Origin: Syngnathus acus
Lineage: Eukaryota; Chordata; Actinopteri; Syngnathiformes; Syngnathidae
NCBI RefSeq assembly: GCF_901709675.1
Contig: NC_051105.1
Coordinates: forward strand, 992,001 to 1,056,000
Direction of reading: 5' to 3'
Length of the DNA: 64,000 nucleotides
Positions 8,262-17,900 of this stretch are shown one piece after another. The notes under the pieces were generated by a model, which did no database searches, was not told the origin of the DNA, and saw only the letters and a program-made list of their open reading frames with translations. Position 1 is the stretch's first letter. Each line of letters starts with the position of its first letter. The translations under genes and the position numbers were made by a program.

Positions 8262-11069
8262 ATACACACACACTGGGGCCCTGTTGTGTGTTTCCACTTG
8301 AGCGGGCACGTACAGCGTGACGAGTGTTCTCGATTCCCCCCATCAGGCAGAAACGTGGACAGGGAATTTCATCCTTTGCAGGCAAAGTGCCGCCGCCCCC
8401 TCCCGCCCGGTGTTGCTATGTTCCCCTCGTCGAAAAAGTCGGATCTGAGAATTTGGATTAGTCTAAGGAAATTGTTCAGGTGTCTTGGTCAATGCAGGAT
8501 ATACGAAAAAGAGTTTGCGTTTAAAATAGAGCTCATATCTCGGCACCCAAAATCAGGTGTGGCTTCAGGAAACGTGACTTGGCCCAAAAAGAGCGGTAAG
8601 CAATTTTAAAGCTGGGCTGGGGAAAAAAAAGGAATGAACAAAAGGCACTCCCATCTCAGCTAGCTTAAACCCTCTGGCTTGCCAAGCCTCACTTACGGCT
8701 TTGTAAGTGCATACGCCTGACCCAAAACATCGGAATATCGACATGCTCACACATGCAAACTCATTATGTCAGTAAAGTAAGTTCTTATTTGATTTTAACA
8801 ATGGACTACTTTTCTCTTTGTCCATTTCCAAAGGCTGGAGCACAAAAGGTTGGCCACGTCTGCTCTCCATTAACCTCGTGGAATTCATCTATAAATTGAA
8901 AGCCAACAAAGCAGCGGTTGCTCTCGTCTCCATTCAATCAAATTGATCCAAGCAAACAGCAAGTGGAGTGTTACGTACGGCCTCGGGACCCGCTGCACCT
9001 GAACAACAGAGCTTTGGTACCTGGGAAACCAGATAACCAAGATGGTTAAGAGCTCTCAGTGGCTCCGGCTGTGTCAACAATAGCAACGGTCCCCCGCCCC
9101 GCCCCTCCCCTGCCGCCCCGCCCCTCCCCGCCCCTCCCCTCCCCTGCCGCTTCCCTTCCTGGGCACGCACTTGTGTGCACTTGCTCAAGCCGCAGGCCGA
9201 AGCAATGAACTCTCCTGACATTTGATGGCGTTACTGGAGCCTTCAGCAACGGGAGATGTTCAGCACTTCCTTAGTTTGAGCATGTCCCTGTCAGGGTCCT
9301 CCTCCTTATCACCAAGATCTGAAGCAAGGAACTTTCCGCTGCCCCGGTTTTGCCAGAGCACGCGTGTCCTTCAGCGGGTGTCTCGAGTTACCCCGAACGG
9401 CGGCTGAAAGCCGACTGTGTGGCCATCTGAATAGCTTCGGGGGTGAAAGCAGATCCGGTCGGAGCCCGAGATCCCTCCTCTATTATCCGGCGTCGCTCCG
9501 TTCCCAGACACACCCTTTACCCTCCGCCCGCCGAGACCTGCGTACCTTTTCAGAAAGCCAATTTCCATGCGAAGCAGCCAGCCAGAGTGTGTACAGTAGT
9601 TTGCAATTCACTTTTTGCGCTCTTCTAAGACGCTACAAAATGGCGCCGACGCCCCGTTGTGTCAAGTCTGCATCCACCAACAACCCAACGCTGTAAATAT
9701 TGTTTGAGACGATTTCCACACTCAATCAGTTCAGCTCGACAGGTTCCTGTTCGACGAGTTTTGAGCAGCTCTGAAGGACATGAAATGGCGCTCGCATGCA
9801 ATTTGTTTGCAATTTACAAACAAAATTTCAATAGCTTGCTTGTTGTAGCTTCCAGCACTAACTTGGTCTGAACATGCTTATTTGCTACAAATAATCGAGC
9901 TTTGCTCTTCCGACTATGCCGCCGACATTCATTCGTGAAGGACTTGCATCTTATCAAACTAAAATACTTTTCTACTTTCCAATCATCTTATCAAACTAAA
10001 ATACTTTTCTACTTTCCAATTTGCCTTGACCTGGCATTTCAAATCATGTCAATGGAAAAAAATGATGTACTGCTTCAAATGGCAAACATCTGAGTCATTG
10101 TAAAATTGCCTCCATAGATGCTACAACTCATAATTTAGATGGGAGCTGGAGAGCCAAGGCAAAAAGGTCCAAAGATAGGAAACCAAGACAAAGTGCTGCA
10201 GCAAAGCAGAGGAGCCAATGCATGGAATGACCTCGCGAGTGCAGCTCCTGACTCTTCTTAAAAGCTCTAATCAGCCTCCAGGTGAGGCAGATTAGCTGGA
10301 GGAAGGAGGCAAGGCCAACACTTTTACAGGAAGGACGGCCCAAGGCCCTAACAAGGCTCCTTTCCTTCCTTCGACATTGTTCCTCAACAAGATGGCGTCA
10401 ATGCGCTACATTCAGATCAGACATCACAAAAGACAGCAGATTGGCTGGGGGAGAATGTTCCAGCAAATAACACTGCAAATATGTCTGCAAAGGCCATTCC
10501 AGTCTCACCTGGAAGATGAGGACCTTGAAGTGGTTCCTCTTGAGCAGGTGGCTGTGGTTGGCCTCCAGCTTCTTCACTTGCACGGCCTGCTTGTCCAAGC
10601 GCTCGCGCACCTCCTTCAGGTGGCCGCTGACTTTGCGCGAGCGCTCCAGCAGCTTGCACACGCTGTTGGAGGTGCCCACGTGCGTCTTGGACAGGCGGCT
10701 GACGTCGCCCTGCACCAACCGCACGGCGCCCTCCAGGTCGGCCTGCTTCTGCTCCATGCGTTGTTGGTTGTCCTGCACCGCCTCCATCATGTTGACCAGC
10801 TTGTCCAGCAGGGCCACCACCGTGATGGCGCTCACCTGGCCGCGGTCCACCGGGCTTCCCGGGGCGGCGCCGGCCGTGGGGCTGGTGGGACTCTTCAAAC
10901 CTAGCCGGGCCAGGGTGTTGGAGGACTGGGCGGGCGACGGGCTGTAGCTCGGGATGAGCAGCTCGGCGTTCTCGGGTCCGGCTTCGGGCTCCGGGACGGT
11001 GTGGGTGCTGCCCGTCACGCTGCTGGTCTCGGGATGGGACGCGTCCGCGCGGGGGGGCTCTTCTTCCAT
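4099..11069 (-). CDS. cavin2: Cavin-2 (SDPR), caveola coat protein; whole coding span, two exons
   Basis: Joining 11069-10509 to 4902-4099 gives 454 residues; human cavin-2 has about 425. Cavin-2 binds phosphatidylserine and PKC and joins cavin-1 on the cytoplasmic face of caveolae, where it promotes membrane curvature. Exon 1 holds an acidic, Pro/Ser-rich leader (about 1-75) and the coiled-coil HR1 (about 80-180, with ALLDKLVNMMEAV and ending HFKVLIFQ). Exon 2 starts EDNEIPSS, has an acidic LSSDEDES patch (about 234-240), the basic HR2 (RRSDKFKRSSLKKVDSIKK, about 263-330) with TFKVSPMTF, and an acidic Glu-rich tail (about 413-437). The phase-0 intron follows LIFQ, as I remember for the family. 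The single 5.6-kb intron has GT-AG ends. Teleosts often keep two cavin2 copies; I cannot tell a from b. No frame damage is seen. Confidence 0.96.
5627..5640. promoter_or_regulatory. X-box-like (RFX) site in cavin2 intron
   Basis: GGTTGCCATGGTAG matches most of the RFX X-box pattern GTTRCCATGGYAAC, with the right half imperfect. One such match in 5 kb can occur by chance. Confidence 0.25.
7409..7421. promoter_or_regulatory. ERE-like palindrome GGTCAAAGTGACC
   Basis: The 13 bases fit GGTCAnnnTGACC exactly, the consensus for an estrogen receptor dimer. The flanks extend the palindrome to GGGTCA...TGACCC. It lies in cavin2 intron 1, about 3.6 kb inside the gene. Binding is only inferred; it may be a repeat-derived palindrome like the array at 62550-62800. 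Confidence 0.35.
8181..8273. repeat. (CA)n microsatellite, about 93 bp
   Basis: Nearly pure CA dinucleotide with a few G and T interruptions, in cavin2 intron 1. The His-Thr frames across it are artefacts of the repeat. Confidence 0.98.
9091..9147. repeat. C-rich tract, G-quadruplex-prone on the minus strand
   Basis: Imperfect repeats of CCCCGCCCCTCCC give at least eight runs of three or more G on the minus strand, which is the transcribed-sense strand of cavin2, so the pre-mRNA could fold a quadruplex. It also offers GC-box-like Sp1 sites. Confidence 0.75.
9947..10020. repeat. Perfect tandem duplication, 37-bp unit x2
   Basis: The unit starting CATCTTATCAAACTAAAATA occupies 9947-9983 and again 9984-10020 with no difference that I can see. 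This indicates a recent replication-slippage event or an assembly artefact. Confidence 0.95.
10509..11069 (-). CDS. cavin2: cavin2 exon 1 (coding part)
   Basis: 187 codons from the ATG at 11069-11067 to CAG at 10511-10509, followed by the donor GTGAG. The open frame extends 67 codons further upstream, but that part is low-complexity (an Arg-Glu repeat from a GA tract), and MEEEPPRADA fits the acidic start typical of cavin-2, so I chose the internal ATG. The exon encodes the disordered leader and the whole HR1 coiled coil, which mediates cavin trimer assembly. Confidence 0.93.
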
Positions 11070-11171
11070 GCTTGCACAGGTGTTTTGGTCAGTGGACCCA
11101 CACGAGGAGCTCCTGTAATGAGGAGGAGTGAACTTTGCGAGCGACTTAGCTCGACACCGCACCCGACTCGG

Positions 11172-11199
11172 CCTCTCCCTCTCTCGCTCTCTCTCTCTC
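11172..11199. repeat. (CT)n / GA tract in cavin2 5' region
   Basis: An imperfect CT repeat, which reads GA on the sense strand of cavin2 within the likely 5' UTR or core promoter. GA tracts near promoters can bind GAGA-type zinc-finger proteins. Confidence 0.85.
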
Positions 11200-11261
11200 A
11201 CAAGCACAAACATGCTGTGAACTTTCAAAACACCTCCCCTGCGAGCCAAAGGGAGGGGCTG

Positions 11262-11277
11262 GGTTGCCATGGTAACC
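11262..11277. promoter_or_regulatory. RFX X-box-like palindrome upstream of cavin2
   Basis: GGTTGCCATGGTAACC fits the symmetric X-box pattern GTTRCCATGGYAAC over its full length. It lies about 195 bp upstream of the cavin2 ATG. RFX factors bind this element in promoters of ciliary and MHC II genes; a role here is inferred. Confidence 0.5.
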
Positions 11278-12728
11278 CGCAGGCCTTGCCCTACTGACAG
11301 GAGAGGTCGTCCTTGTGTGCTTGCCGGTCGTGTTGTTCACGTCAGACCGACCGCTCCAGTTTAGCTCGTGCTCGTCTACACGTGTCAACTATGTGCTTAT
11401 TAGGGCCCCCAGGACTACTTGCCAAATTTCATTCTTTGCTCTTCGTTGTCTTTATTCTAACGTCGGGAAATGCTTTTGCAGGCTTTCCCTATATTGGAAA
11501 AGGTAGTACTCAACAAAGTGGAAAATATGTTTGGAGAGTTCCTGTAAATGTGCTGCATGATTTTCTTGCCGCCTTGGTGCATCTGTCGGTGTTCCCGTGG
11601 TCCCCCCCCTCTTCCGCTCTCAGGGGCCACTCTGACATGGAAATGGAAATCCCTGTCCCAACAATGAGCTCATCTGGCCTTGCTGTCCCCGTCCGTGCAA
11701 AAGTTTCAGAGTTGCTGTTTTTTCCAACCAATAACACGTATGCAATGTATGCAACGTACGCTCTGATACGCGACGATTCAGACAGCAGAAAACAAAGGCC
11801 TCAATCAAAAGCAAATGTGAAGAAGTTTTAGAGCAAATTGAAAACATTGGCGTAATGTTTAAATGTGGCCTGTTTTGACGTCTTGTGCATTTTATGAATT
11901 TTATTTTTCCAATTTACTCAAAGGTTACTTGGCTCTTGTTCATTCTCCCTGCACAGCAGGGCCATGCATTGGAGAGGCAAGTGTATGTTTTGCGCCCTCC
12001 AGAGGCAAAGAGATGAAACTGCAGGGCCTTATTCTGTTTGGGCAGAGAATGGTTATTTTGATGTCGGAGTAATATTTCATTACGATTTATTATGTGTTAT
12101 TATATATTTGTGATCGCTGTGTAAAGTGTGTTGTGAATAACAAACAGGAGCAGAGGAGCCGAAACGTGTTGCCTCTGCTTGGGCCCAGCTGATCTCAAGC
12201 CGGCGATAAGAGGAAACCACCCGAGAAGACCTTTCTGCTGTTAGATTCTGATATGAATATGAATCATATGAATATATGATGAAATGATGTGCAAAATAGC
12301 TTATCTGTTAATGTTTGCTTGCAGAGACTCTGTTTCAAAATAGATCTCAAACAAATTCGGCAAGTTACTTTTTCAGCCTCCGTGGATGAGTTCAGAATAT
12401 GAAACCTACTTTTTTTGTACCTTTAATTCTGCAGTCTTTTTTGCACAAGTATCTGTTCTTAAGTACATAATAATGTAAGGTGATTGTCAAAAAGCAAATC
12501 AAGATGTTGTTGAAACCACAATAAGGTGCTTTAGCTTGGAACGGGCTCGAGCTGGATGTCGATGCCCCATCGGCAACTTTTCATCACTAAATAATAAAGA
12601 AAAAAGCTCCTGCGGGGTCAAGATGGACAGACAGAAGCGAAGATGATAGCGACCGATCTGCAAATGACCTCGTTTCACAACACAGCGTGCAGTGGGACAA
12701 ATGTTCACTTAAAGGTGGCCTTGGCAAG

Positions 12729-12731
<3 letters not shown>

Positions 12732-12778
<47 letters not shown>

Positions 12779-12784
12779 TGTGTG
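12732..12784. repeat. (TG)n microsatellite
   Basis: About 26 TG units, almost pure, ending in TGCGCGTGTGTG. Confidence 0.98.
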
Positions 12785-13274
12785 GCAGTATCAATCATAA
12801 AAGCTAATAGAGCACTTTGCAACGCGGGAAGCTTTAGCGTGTTATTGCTGCGTTATTTGTTGCTTTGCGATGATACGCTCGCTCCCTGCAAGTGGCAAAG
12901 CATCAATTCTCAAGCTAAAAGGGCCAATCTTTTCCCGCTACTGGATGGCTTACAATTTGTTGATTGCAAAATCAATATCTGACCTGGACTGGCCAATCAT
13001 TCTTCATGATAGTTTTCAAAGTATGGAGTACCAAAAGGAACAAAAAAGTGCTTTAGAGTAAAACTGTTTGATGGTGCTGCACCAAAAACGTTTTTATATT
13101 TGTGTGAAATATTCTCAGAGTGGTGGCAGCAAGAATGATTAAGGCACAGGCAAGTTCCTGGAGGTCAGATTTAGACACTTACTTCCTGCTGCTCCCTGGA
13201 GTCATACATATGTGCTTTTGAATATTTCTCTCCAGCAGAAAAGTTCAATACATTTATTTAAACGAGAAATAAAC

Positions 13275-13278
13275 AAAA
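13275..13278 (-). terminator. Pol III oligo-T terminator of tRNA-Ser(AGA)
   Basis: Four T on the minus strand lie 8 nt after the discriminator base, a normal distance for a Pol III terminator. Confidence 0.7.
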
Positions 13279-13286
13279 TTAGAGAT

Positions 13287-13368
13287 CGTTGTCGGCAGGA
13301 TTCGAACCTACGCGGGGAGACCCCAATGGATTTCTAGTCCATCGCCTTAACCACTCGGCCACGACAAC
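13287..13368 (-). tRNA. tRNA-Ser, anticodon AGA (read IGA after editing)
   Basis: 82 nt including discriminator G at 13287. The acceptor stem pairs GTTGTCG with CGACAAC over 7 bp. The A box TGGCCGAGTGG and B box GGTTCGAATCC are intact. Anticodon stem ATGGA/TCCAT closes loop CTAGAAA, giving AGA, whose first A is normally deaminated to inosine. The long variable arm (TGGGGTCTCCCCG) is typical for serine. The third acceptor pair is T-A where I recall A-T (GTAGTCG) in the usual vertebrate gene; pairing is kept. It has the same orientation as tRNA-Ser(CGA) at the other side of cavin2. Confidence 0.96.
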
Positions 13369-14174
13369 CGCCGCCTACGAGGCAGCAACTTCTATTTAAA
13401 AAGATGCACAGAAATAGAATCCTAGTTCTAAAGGTTACATGAGAAATGTCCTCAAGTTGATTCACACAAAATATCCAAGCAGGCTGCACGGGAGAATCAA
13501 GAGCATGTCTCACAGAGCCTCGTCTAAGATGCACACACGGAAGCTGCAGCTCCGAATTAGGCTAGGCTCCGCCTCTTTTTGCACGCGGACCAGAAGCTTG
13601 ATACGACACGCCCCTTTAAACTGCGTGCCCACGGCAATGCTAAGCTAGTAGGGGCAAACTACAAGTACCAATGTAACGCAGCTTTGCCCATACGCCAACC
13701 AGCGTGCTAGATCTCATCTTCTATTCATATCTGTGCCTTGGATCCATGTAATTGTCCCTCTGTGCCTTTAGTTTACTTGTTTTTGTCAAGTTGATTGATA
13801 ATATTTGGATTCAAATGATGCAGGTGATAGATGCGGCATATTAGCATACTATTGTATGACATTTGAGTAGATATATTTCGGGTTTGTAACATGTGGGTAT
13901 TAAGAGCTGGTGCCCACTGAGGCCCGGGTACCAAATGCTCCGTTATTTGATCTCATGGTAGAAGAATATCGTGACCTACACACTCCGGTCGATGCTTTCC
14001 CAGTATCTTGTGCTGCGGGCTTCTGTCTTGCAGCGCGTGCGTTTACAATGGCAGCTTTTCCCCTTCCAATAGATAGAAAGAAATACTATATATGCACAAT
14101 ATGTGTATAACCTTTATGCGTACGCGCTGACAAACACAAAGGAGCCGCCGTGCTACATTTTGTGATATAAATTA
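13369..14174. other. Intergenic stretch between tRNA-Ser(AGA) and the tmeff2 3' end
   Basis: No coding region, repeat or RNA gene is supported here. Short frames (for example 13910-14110) have no recognisable similarity. Confidence 0.45.
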
Positions 14175-14892
14175 TTTATTTACATAGACAGAAAAAAATG
14201 ACTCCATCAAGACAACGTAGTAATAACTCATGGAAACGGAACCTAGTAGCTGAAGTCATTGTCACAACCAAAGAAGAGAGCGCTAGAATAACATTGTGAC
14301 CTCCGTCAAGGGACTCCTCTAACACAAGGTGCAAGGCATCACGTGTAGCCCCCCCCCCCCCAGTACTCCTAACCTCCCACCCATCCAAATGGGAAGAAAA
14401 AAAAGCCTTAATAGTCCACTCTTACCCTGCTTTGCACTACCCCCAACCCCCACCTTGCTTTTACCCCCATCGCCTACAAATGACAGACACCGGCTAACCC
14501 GCATCTACCAAAAGTCACACATCTAATTTACACTCACACGTACAAACTCACATTCAGTATTCTCAACCCCCCCTCGCTCCCGCCCCGAGTTCACAAGGTC
14601 CTCTCCGGCAAGATCTTGAAAGTGAGGCTATCCACAACATTCTCAGCAGGTGAGTCTGGAAGTCCTGAAGCGCCAGCTCTGTCTTTGTTCGTAGCCCCTC
14701 GGCCTCCTCCGGCGTTCTTGGAAGTTCATGGAGGGCGAGAGAAAGAGAGAGAGAGAGAAAGATGGAGGGCCCGGCCTCGAAGGGGAAGTCGATCCTACAT
14801 TTTGGGGGGGTTGCTCTACAAAGTGTGGCGGACGGGGGACATTTAACGAGACACGCCTTCCGGAAAGCGTACGGCCGATCCTTCCGACAGGC
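14175..14892 (-). other. tmeff2: Probable tmeff2 3' untranslated region
   Basis: This follows the tmeff2 stop codon on the minus strand. AATAAA signals (plus-strand TTTATT at 14175-14180) end it after about 0.7 kb. It contains a poly(C) run at 14349-14361 and a GA-rich stretch at about 14740-14765 (plus strand). The end point is inferred from the signal only. Confidence 0.55.
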
Positions 14893-14989
14893 TCAGATAA
14901 GTCGAGTGGAGGCGCGCATGGTGTTCTCGGAGCTGAAGTGGACATTGTTTTGCTTCTGCCGGTTGATCCTGTTGGAGCGAGGGCACTTT
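14893..14989 (-). CDS. tmeff2: tmeff2 exon 10: cytoplasmic tail and stop
   Basis: 97 nt including TGA at 14895-14893; acceptor CTACGCAG. Encodes KCPRSNRINRQKQNNVHFSS, then ENTMRASTRLI. The basic start of the tail (RKCPRSNR.NR) is the proposed G-protein-activating motif of this family. Confidence 0.97.
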
Positions 14990-17900
14990 CTGCGTAGGGA
15001 GACACACAGAAGAAACACGTTTGGAAAATCTCGTCGTATTTCATTTCGGCACTTTGTGTGGCACTGATGAAAAGAAATGTGAAAAGCGGACGACAACATC
15101 ACGCACGTCATGTTTGAACTACGGAATCGATTTGGACTTCACCAACCAATCCTGATATTGATGATGTCATCGTGCATACCTGAACATAGTTTCGAGCACG
15201 TACGAATTCTTGACAAGTGGCTCTATAACATAATATAATATTCTAGCTGTTATTTTTGGGCTGATCCATTTTCCCTCTTTACTGCTTTTACCCCATCCTC
15301 CCGACACTTTACCAGTGCTCATCTTGTTACGAGGTGCAATAAATCGTCGCTCGCACAGATAGACGCTTGGGGCAGGCAGGATGTTTGGATGTGCCGCATC
15401 TGGCTTGAGAAAAGCACCCAAACAAGGTCAGAGTGGCTGCCCATTCGTCAGGCTCACCTGGTAATGCAGAGCACCACCACACAGATGATGACCACCTGCA
15501 GTGCTCCGATGATGGAGGCGATGAGAACGTAGTGCAGTTTGCCAGAGCCCGGGACCACGTAGAGCACGTTGTACTCTTTGGTGTCGCACTGGGGTCCGCT
15601 GAAACCTGAGTGGCAGCTGCAAGCACAAAACAAACACAAGCGCAAACGGATTGCTGCGTCACCTGAAGAAAAAATGAATGTGTTGGATAGATGTGTGGCC
15701 AAGACATTATACCGCACAAAGAATCTCCGAAAACATTCCTCTTTTGGGTTGCCCGTACTCATCCTGATTTCTTGTTATGAGGAATATAATCAATGCGAGA
15801 CACGGGAGACGTGCGAGCTCCAGTGCCGACCGCCGTTGAACGATCGATCAAAAAGACGGGCTGAAGGTCGCTACGGTCGGGGATCAGCCATCAAGCGTCG
15901 GCGTGCCGAGATCTGGCCTTCTCGTTGCCTATTGCGCAATTTGCCGCTGGGGGAAATCGTTGACTGATGAGTCGCACTCGATTCATACGTACAAGATTGA
16001 TATAAGATGCGGAGTGACTTGATAGCTAGTTTCTATTTTATTCTTGGAATACGAATGACCGAGAGGGGTTTTTGAAAAACGGATAATGAACATGTTCCAA
16101 ACAACTTGAGATGATCATGGGAATGGATTGACAATTACGTACATGTCAGGCAAATCACCGGCTTGAGTCTCGGCGGCCCTTCCTATCTCGCTAACACAAT
16201 GAATACATCGTATTCGCGCAAAAGCCGACAGCAGCCGACATGGTGACGTTTATCTGGGCTTCCGTCTGCCTGCAGCGAACGACCGTCTTGCGACTCAGCT
16301 TTCCTCGCCGGTCCTCAGACATTGCCTTCTCTTCGTGGATACGCCGCAACACACAGACGGACGGACGGACGGACCGACAGAGGGAATCCGGATGATCTCT
16401 ATCCTCTGAGAGGAGCTAAATGGTCCACCTTTTAACGTTCTGCCTGTCTGCCTCTGCCTCGCAATCTGGCCTTCTTCCACTGAGCCGCTTTCCGGCTGTC
16501 TCGGGGGAGATTGTTACCAGCAAACAGCGGCTGAGCCTTGTTTGGTGCAACATGCACACGGTCACAGTTCAGCCTCCTTCTCACACAACGTTTCAACCTT
16601 GCCGTCCGTCTTGTGGGTGGGGGAGGTCTGAGCTGTGATTTGTGGGACCGCTAGGAGGCAGCAAAGATCTGTGACCACCCGTCTCTGACAACCACAGCAA
16701 AAAAAAAAAAAGTCAATCTAGACAAGCAAGAAAGGAGGCGAGAGAGCGAGAGATAGTCGCTCAGCGAGATATCCAGACCCTCTGGCTGCTCCACTATCAG
16801 GCCGCCGTAAATGATGGAAGTTTTAGCTGTACAATTACATATTCCCTCTGTGCAGTTAGAGTTGCGCTTCCTTCCATCTTGCTTTCTCATCGCGCTTTTA
16901 TGCAAAGCGAACATCTCCGCTGTCTGCATTGGAGTGTGTTAGTGCAGCCCAGAGACGAATGTGCAGTGGCGGCGTGCGGCTCATTAGCGGCTATTTGCTG
17001 CTTAATCACCAATGAGGACCAAACACTTTTTATTAACATTCAAATGTGCCTTTCGGAATTTTGCAGAAATGTCACAATTTGTACCATTGACATAATCCCC
17101 CCCCCCCCCCCCCCCCCCCCTGCAGAGTTTCTCTGGCCATGACTCAGCATCTGACGCTGGTGAAGATCCGCCACAGCAAGGAACACTCACAAGAAAGCCA
17201 AAAGGTAAGCAGAGCTGCAACGAGCTTTGTTGGATGCACCGATGGTGCCGTGAGAAATGAAGTGAATTCATTCTGTGAGCACAAACATTTCTTAAGACGG
17301 AAAATAGAACTCCCTCTTACAAAATGAAATGATTATTCTATTGTCTGGGAACAGCGTCAATATCCCTTCCTTAAAGCATTAAACCGCGCTGTTGCTATTC
17401 CTTAGCTCATCTATTGTGTTTAGAAATGGGACGCTGAAACTTTTAAGACGTTTGAAATGAAACAATCAATGCCTCTTGCTCAGTTTTTATTCCCCCAAAT
17501 GTAGCCGAGTAAAAAGTGGATCTAGGGTTGAAAGAAAACAAAAGCCAAGTGCAAAAATAGCGACGCCAGCCGAGTCATCCAAGTTAAAGTGTGTCTGCCG
17601 GCGTGCGCTGGCACCATGGCGTATGTACGCTCGAGCGAGACTCTTTTGCTCCACAAATGGATGTCCCCGAGAAAGACGAGAAGGCATCCGAGGATTCCGA
17701 GCGCTCCGCTTCAATACGTTCCGAGAGCGGGAGCGACGACACTTGACAACGTGCTCGGGTGTCGACCCCGCACTGCATTCGCAATTCTCTTTGGCTCTTT
17801 CAGCAAAGCAGCTGATGACAATGAGAATGAAAATTAATGACGTAATGCGTAGCGTTATTAGCTATAGTGTAAACTTATTTTCATTGTCATTTTGGCACAA

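Larger units (their letters stand above)
4903..10508 (-). other. cavin2: cavin2 intron 1 (5606 bp)
   Basis: GT-AG intron. It holds a (CA)n microsatellite at 8181-8273, a C-rich block at 9091-9147, a perfect 37-bp tandem duplication at 9947-10020, an ERE-like palindrome at 7409-7421 and an X-box-like site at 5627-5640. Frames inside it (for example 8166-8609) are repeat-driven and unsupported. No nested gene is seen. Confidence 0.85.
11070..11310 (-). promoter_or_regulatory. cavin2: cavin2 5' UTR and proximal promoter region
   Basis: This lies directly upstream of the chosen start codon. It contains a GA/CT tract (11172-11199), a CCTCCC/GGGAGGGG GC-rich element (11234-11260) and the RFX-like palindrome at 11262-11277. 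No clear TATA box is seen and the transcription start cannot be placed. Confidence 0.45.
11311..13286. other. Intergenic stretch upstream of cavin2
   Basis: No gene is supported. It contains a (TG)n microsatellite at 12732-12784; the minus-strand oligo-T at 13275-13278 ends the neighbouring tRNA transcript. Frames such as 11313-11831 show no recognisable domain. Confidence 0.45.

Noticed and set aside
8084-8609. His-Thr repeat proteins on the CA microsatellite
   Set aside because: Any frame across (CA)n stays open; this is not evidence of a gene. The same applies at 22281-22530.
10377-10947. Long plus-strand frames opposite cavin2 exon 1 (175 and 143 codons)
   Set aside because: They are antisense shadows of the GC-rich cavin2 exon, with no recognisable domain; the minus-strand frame matches cavin-2.
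10509-11270. Upstream ATG at 11270 as the cavin2 start (67 extra residues)
   Set aside because: The extra segment is an Arg-Glu low-complexity stretch from a GA tract, without similarity to cavin N-termini. The ATG at 11069 gives the expected acidic start.
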